Below are positions 6,173 through 8,576 of a stretch of 8,576 nucleotides of DNA, in pieces; within the stretch, counting starts at the first letter, position 1; each line of letters begins with the position of its first letter. Source of the DNA: Actinomycetota bacterium (GTDB taxonomy: Bacteria; Actinomycetota; Actinomycetes; Nanopelagicales; Nanopelagicaceae); NCBI GenBank assembly GCA_026392815.1, contig JAPLBI010000077.1, positions 1 through 8,576 of the forward strand, in the 5' to 3' direction. Below the pieces are notes generated by a model. That model was not told the origin of the DNA, did not search any database, and saw nothing but the letters and a program-made list of their open reading frames with translations. The position numbers and the translations under genes are program-made.

Positions 6173-7422
6173 TTAGCGCAGTTACTAACTTTGGTAGAGG
6201 TTCTGGAGATTCCGGAACCTCTACTGAGGTTTCTACCTGGAGCAAGGGTGATTCTGTAAGAACAGGTTTAGCAGCGTTATTGGTAGTTGGTTTGCTTTTC
6301 TCCGCATACCAATTAAGTGATAACGAAGGAACTGGCGCAAACGCAGCGCTTTCACTGTTAATTGGTAGCGCCCTCGGAATCGCTTTCGAGAGAGGTCGAT
6401 TCTGTTTCTTCTGCATCTTCCGCGATGCCATTGAAGACCGTGACACAACACCGTTCCTATCGATCCTTAGCGCAATTGCAGTAGGCGCAATTGGTTACGC
6501 GGTTATCTTCGGACAGTTCTTACCTGATACAAGTTCTGATCGCCTTCCTCCAAATGCACACATTGGACCAGTTAGTACCGCGTTAGTTGCCGCCGGTCTT
6601 GCATTCGGAATCGGTATGGCGCTCTCAGGTGCTTGCATTAGCGGGCATCTCTATCGCATCGGACAAGGATCACTGCGCGCATACCCAGCCTTATTTGGTT
6701 CGTTAATCGGCTTCGGACTCGGCTTTAAGAGTTGGAACACGTTGTACTCAAAATCAATTAGCATTGCACCTACAGCATGGCTGCCCCATTATCTTGGTTA
6801 TGGCGGATCGCTCGTTTTAACTCTTTTGTTGTTAGCCGTGATAGCAGTCGTTGCAATTAGAATTGGTAAGAACTCCACGCCGCTTGCAAATCCTGTTGCG
6901 ACCAAGATCGATCTGGCAAGCCTGCGCCAATCACTTCTCATCAATCGTTGGCGCCCGCTAACAACCGGTGCAATTTTCGGCGTTATTGGGACCTTTGCTT
7001 ATCTGCGTATTGAGCCGCTTGGAGTGACGCGCCAATTAAGCACAACCTCTCGCACCTACTTTGAGGGACAGGGTTGGATTCCACAAAACCTTGATGGCTT
7101 AGATCTAATGGCCGGTTGCATCGCAGTTGTTTCTACAGCAATCGTAAATAACGGGTGGTTGATACTCGGAATCGTTATCGCATCATTTGCTGCAGCGCTG
7201 GCGGGCAATCGCTTTAAATTCCAGCAAATTACTTGGCGCAACGCCTTAACCGCTCTTGTTGGTGGGCTGCTTCTCGGTTGGTCTTCCATGATCGCACTCG
7301 GCTGCACTGTCGGTGTGCTTCTCTCTGGAACACAGTCATTTGCACTCTCTGGTTGGGTATTTTTCGCAACTGCCTTTACGGGTGCCTGGATCGGGATAAA
7401 ACTAAAACTCCATAAGCTTTAA
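6157..7422 (+). CDS. YeeE/YedE (TsuA-like) thiosulfate/sulfur membrane transporter
   Basis: About 421 residues with roughly ten membrane segments. The protein carries the family's cysteine motifs: GRFCFFCIFRD (C83 and C86), SGACISGH (C160) and the C-terminal GCTVGVLLSG (C383), numbered from TTG 6157. In characterised TsuA/YeeE proteins equivalent pore cysteines guide thiosulfate inward. The two halves show pseudo-repeated GAxxxG-type segments as in the family. The N-terminal ~33 residues are a Gly/Ser/Thr-rich tail coded by a long stem-loop. Start is uncertain: TTG 6157 overlaps the rhodanese gene by 16 nt and has only a weak upstream GGA, whereas GGGGAG (6159-6164) is ideally placed for an ATT at 6172. 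No TusA/YeeD-like partner is visible; the exported rhodanese takes the neighbouring position. The substrate is inferred from family and partner. Confidence 0.88.
   Translation: MGSSVISAVTNFGRGSGDSGTSTEVSTWSKGDSVRTGLAALLVVGLLFSAYQLSDNEGTGANAALSLLIGSALGIAFERGRFCFFCIFRDAIEDRDTTPFLSILSAIAVGAIGYAVIFGQFLPDTSSDRLPPNAHIGPVSTALVAAGLAFGIGMALSGACISGHLYRIGQGSLRAYPALFGSLIGFGLGFKSWNTLYSKSISIAPTAWLPHYLGYGGSLVLTLLLLAVIAVVAIRIGKNSTPLANPVATKIDLASLRQSLLINRWRPLTTGAIFGVIGTFAYLRIEPLGVTRQLSTTSRTYFEGQGWIPQNLDGLDLMAGCIAVVSTAIVNNGWLILGIVIASFAAALAGNRFKFQQITWRNALTALVGGLLLGWSSMIALGCTVGVLLSGTQSFALSGWVFFATAFTGAWIGIKLKLHKL
6159..6164 (+). promoter_or_regulatory. Shine-Dalgarno sequence at the rhodanese/transporter junction
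   Basis: GGGGAG lies inside the last codons of the rhodanese gene, 7 nt before ATT 6172, which overlaps the TAA stop by one base (TAATT). With TTG 6157 as start, this site would lie uselessly within the coding sequence. Confidence 0.45.
6187..6231 (+). repeat. 21-bp stem-loop at the 5' end of the transporter gene
   Basis: Bases 6187-6207 pair without interruption with 6211-6231, leaving the 3-nt loop GAT. Four pairs are G-U and the central ten (6194-6203 with 6215-6224) are all Watson-Crick. It begins 14 nt after the rhodanese stop. No U-tract follows, so it is not a standard terminator. GAACCTC (6215-6221) can alternatively pair with GAGGTTT (6226-6232), and GGTAG (6193-6197) with CTACC (6233-6237), giving mutually exclusive folds. 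Confidence 0.85.
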
Positions 7423-7456
7423 ACAGCAGAAACCAAGGTAAGCCGAGAAATACCGC

Positions 7457-7468
7457 TAGATTCTTACC
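7457..7468 (+). promoter_or_regulatory. Candidate leaderless promoter of the TspO gene
   Basis: TAGATT (7457-7462) fits the TAnnnT -10 core and ends 6 nt before GTG 7469, so transcription would start at or next to the start codon. No Shine-Dalgarno sequence is present in the 46-nt gap after the transporter gene. No clear -35 element is seen. Confidence 0.45.
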
Positions 7469-7936
7469 GTGGATTTCAAATTAATCGCTGCTGCAATTGG
7501 GATTCTCTTTGTCTTTATCTACGCCTTCGGTTCAGGAATCTGGGTTTCTTCCTCGCCTGGTTGGTATGCATCTCTAAACCGTCCTGCTTGGCAGCCACCC
7601 AGTGCTGTTATCGGGCTCATCTGGCCATATAACTTTACAGTTCTTGGAATTGCGTCGTATCAAGTATCTAGATCATTAAGTAAAATTGAAAACATAACCT
7701 GGTTGGTCTTCTTCGGCTTAAGCATCGCTGCGGCTCTAACTTGGGCCTATCAATTCTATGTTCCACACAATTTCTTATATGCCTCGATAGCGCTAACGTC
7801 GGCTGCCGTTCTAACAATTCCCGTACTTTTTCTGACTTTTAGAGCAACGCTCACTATGGGGCTATTACTGGTTCCATATCAAATCTGGGTAGCAATTGCT
7901 GCGAGCTTGGCCTGGGGATATTTAGCTAAGAATTAA
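7469..7936 (+). CDS. tspO: TspO/MBR (tryptophan-rich sensory) family membrane protein
   Basis: A 155-residue protein with five predicted membrane helices, the TspO fold. The loop after helix 1 has the family pattern GWYASLNRPAWQPPSAVIGLI, helix 3 has WAYQFY, and the end carries LVPYQIWVAIAASLAWGYL, all characteristic of TspO/MBR. Family members bind tetrapyrroles such as porphyrins or heme and act in tetrapyrrole homeostasis or stress responses; in some photosynthetic bacteria they tune pigment genes. The ligand here is unknown. The start is GTG 7469 without a ribosome site, consistent with leaderless translation. It follows the sulfur transporter by 46 nt on the same strand but seems to have its own promoter. 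It converges with yaaA across an 18-bp gap that holds no visible terminator. Confidence 0.88.
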   Translation: MDFKLIAAAIGILFVFIYAFGSGIWVSSSPGWYASLNRPAWQPPSAVIGLIWPYNFTVLGIASYQVSRSLSKIENITWLVFFGLSIAAALTWAYQFYVPHNFLYASIALTSAAVLTIPVLFLTFRATLTMGLLLVPYQIWVAIAASLAWGYLAKN

Positions 7937-7954
7937 ATTAGCAATCGTTAACTT

Positions 7955-8509
7955 TTAGACAGCGATTACTTCTAGTACCCAAGGATTAACTCCATCGCTC
8001 GGCGTTAGCGCACATGGATACATCTCTGAAACGATCGCATATAGATCTTCCGGGGTCTTGGGCGCCGAGCGGGATTGCAAGAGCGCGCGCGCAATTTCGC
8101 CACGGGTCTTCTTAGACATATGAGTTACGACTTTGCGCACGCCATCGACCACAGTTGAAATCTGAATCTCAACGGTCTTATCTATGGGGGAGTGCCAGAC
8201 CGTTTTATATGTAGAGGAACGGCAGTCAACGATTAGTGGGGACTTGATTGGGTCTAGAACTTTCGCGACCGGCTCGCGCATCGCGTTGTTATCGATCTTC
8301 GCCTTGTAGCTCTCGATCAACTGGTCAGGGCGCACTGCTCCGTACTTGGCTGAGATGATCACAACTGCGCTCGCTGCTCGCTTGCGTGCAGCCGGGCTTA
8401 GCGTGGCCCAGCCAAGGGCCTGGTAGAGCACGCCGGTGTAGACGTTGATCGCAGCCGTTGGCTTGCTGGTTTCGACCTTCTTCTCGGAAGGCGGCAGGAG
8501 GATCAACAC
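7955..8509 (-). CDS. yaaA: YaaA / DUF328 family protein, internally shortened
   Basis: A 184-residue protein of the YaaA family, which in E. coli limits intracellular iron and oxidative DNA damage during peroxide stress. The family start MLILLPPSE, the YTGVLYQAL motif (residues ~24-32), ISAKYGAVRP, SPLIVDCRSSTYK and the C-terminal THMSKKTRGEIARALL segment are all present. YTG occurs near residue 24, whereas in E. coli it lies near residue 88, so about 60 residues of the N-terminal region are missing in frame. The GTG start at 8509 matches the family N-terminus and has GGGAGG 9 nt upstream; the longer start at GTG 8533 has no suitable ribosome site. It is the only minus-strand gene here and converges with tspO. 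Whether the short form is active is unknown. Confidence 0.85.
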   Translation of the reverse strand: MLILLPPSEKKVETSKPTAAINVYTGVLYQALGWATLSPAARKRAASAVVIISAKYGAVRPDQLIESYKAKIDNNAMREPVAKVLDPIKSPLIVDCRSSTYKTVWHSPIDKTVEIQISTVVDGVRKVVTHMSKKTRGEIARALLQSRSAPKTPEDLYAIVSEMYPCALTPSDGVNPWVLEVIAV

Positions 8510-8518
8510 GTTTCGAAT

Positions 8519-8524
8519 CCTCCC
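8519..8524 (-). promoter_or_regulatory. Ribosome binding site of yaaA, decides the start
   Basis: On the minus strand GGGAGG lies 9 nt before GTG 8509. The codons after this GTG read as the family N-terminus MLILLPPSE, so the longer frame from 8533 is probably not used. Confidence 0.7.
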
Positions 8525-8576
8525 ATGCGACACGCCTAAAGACCTTGTCAGCCCCTCCTGCTACCTTTCGAACAGA

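Noticed and set aside
7937..7954. Shared bidirectional terminator between tspO and yaaA
   Set aside because: The 18-bp gap contains no inverted repeat or T-tract.
8510..8576. GGGGCTGA and TTCGAA sequences on the minus strand resembling tmRNA or tRNA pieces
   Set aside because: No T-stem, acceptor stem or CCA-compatible pairing could be made, and the neighbouring sequence is clearly yaaA coding. The window end cuts off any larger structure.

Overview
The window looks like chromosomal DNA from a small-genome, moderate-GC actinobacterium, plausibly a freshwater acI/Nanopelagicales-type organism. This is inferred from the gene order ftsK – RodZ-like – rimO – pgsA – cinA(pncC) – clgR – DUF3046, which is the usual actinobacterial order upstream of recA, together with the non-high-GC composition and very short intergenic gaps. 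No phage, IS element, CRISPR array or recognisable RNA gene is present.

Positions 1-5011 hold a dense plus-strand housekeeping block: the C-terminal third of the FtsK DNA translocase, a membrane-anchored RodZ-like HTH protein, rimO, a CDP-alcohol phosphatidyltransferase (pgsA), the stand-alone nicotinamide-nucleotide amidase CinA/PncC, a ClgR-type HTH regulator, a TetR regulator and DUF3046. rimO is broken. About 45-50 codons around the third MTTase cysteine are missing and the frame changes exactly at a 10-bp inverted repeat, so this is either a true pseudogene or a sequence/assembly artefact.

Positions 5012-7422 hold a sulfur module placed where recA would be expected. A 198-bp regulatory gap carries candidate operator repeats, a -10 box and a strong ribosome site. 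It is followed by an exported two-domain thiosulfate sulfurtransferase with a single cysteine and an overlapping YeeE/TsuA-type membrane transporter. A remarkable 21-bp stem-loop lies just inside the transporter gene, and a good ribosome site sits upstream of an ATT codon at the junction. The likely joint job is extracytoplasmic handling and import of thiosulfate or sulfane sulfur, possibly supplying reduced sulfur to an organism with poor sulfate assimilation. That last step is inference.

Positions 7423-8576 hold a TspO/MBR membrane protein, apparently expressed from a leaderless promoter, converging with a minus-strand YaaA (DUF328) gene. The YaaA protein keeps its N-terminal signature and core but is about 60 residues shorter than usual.
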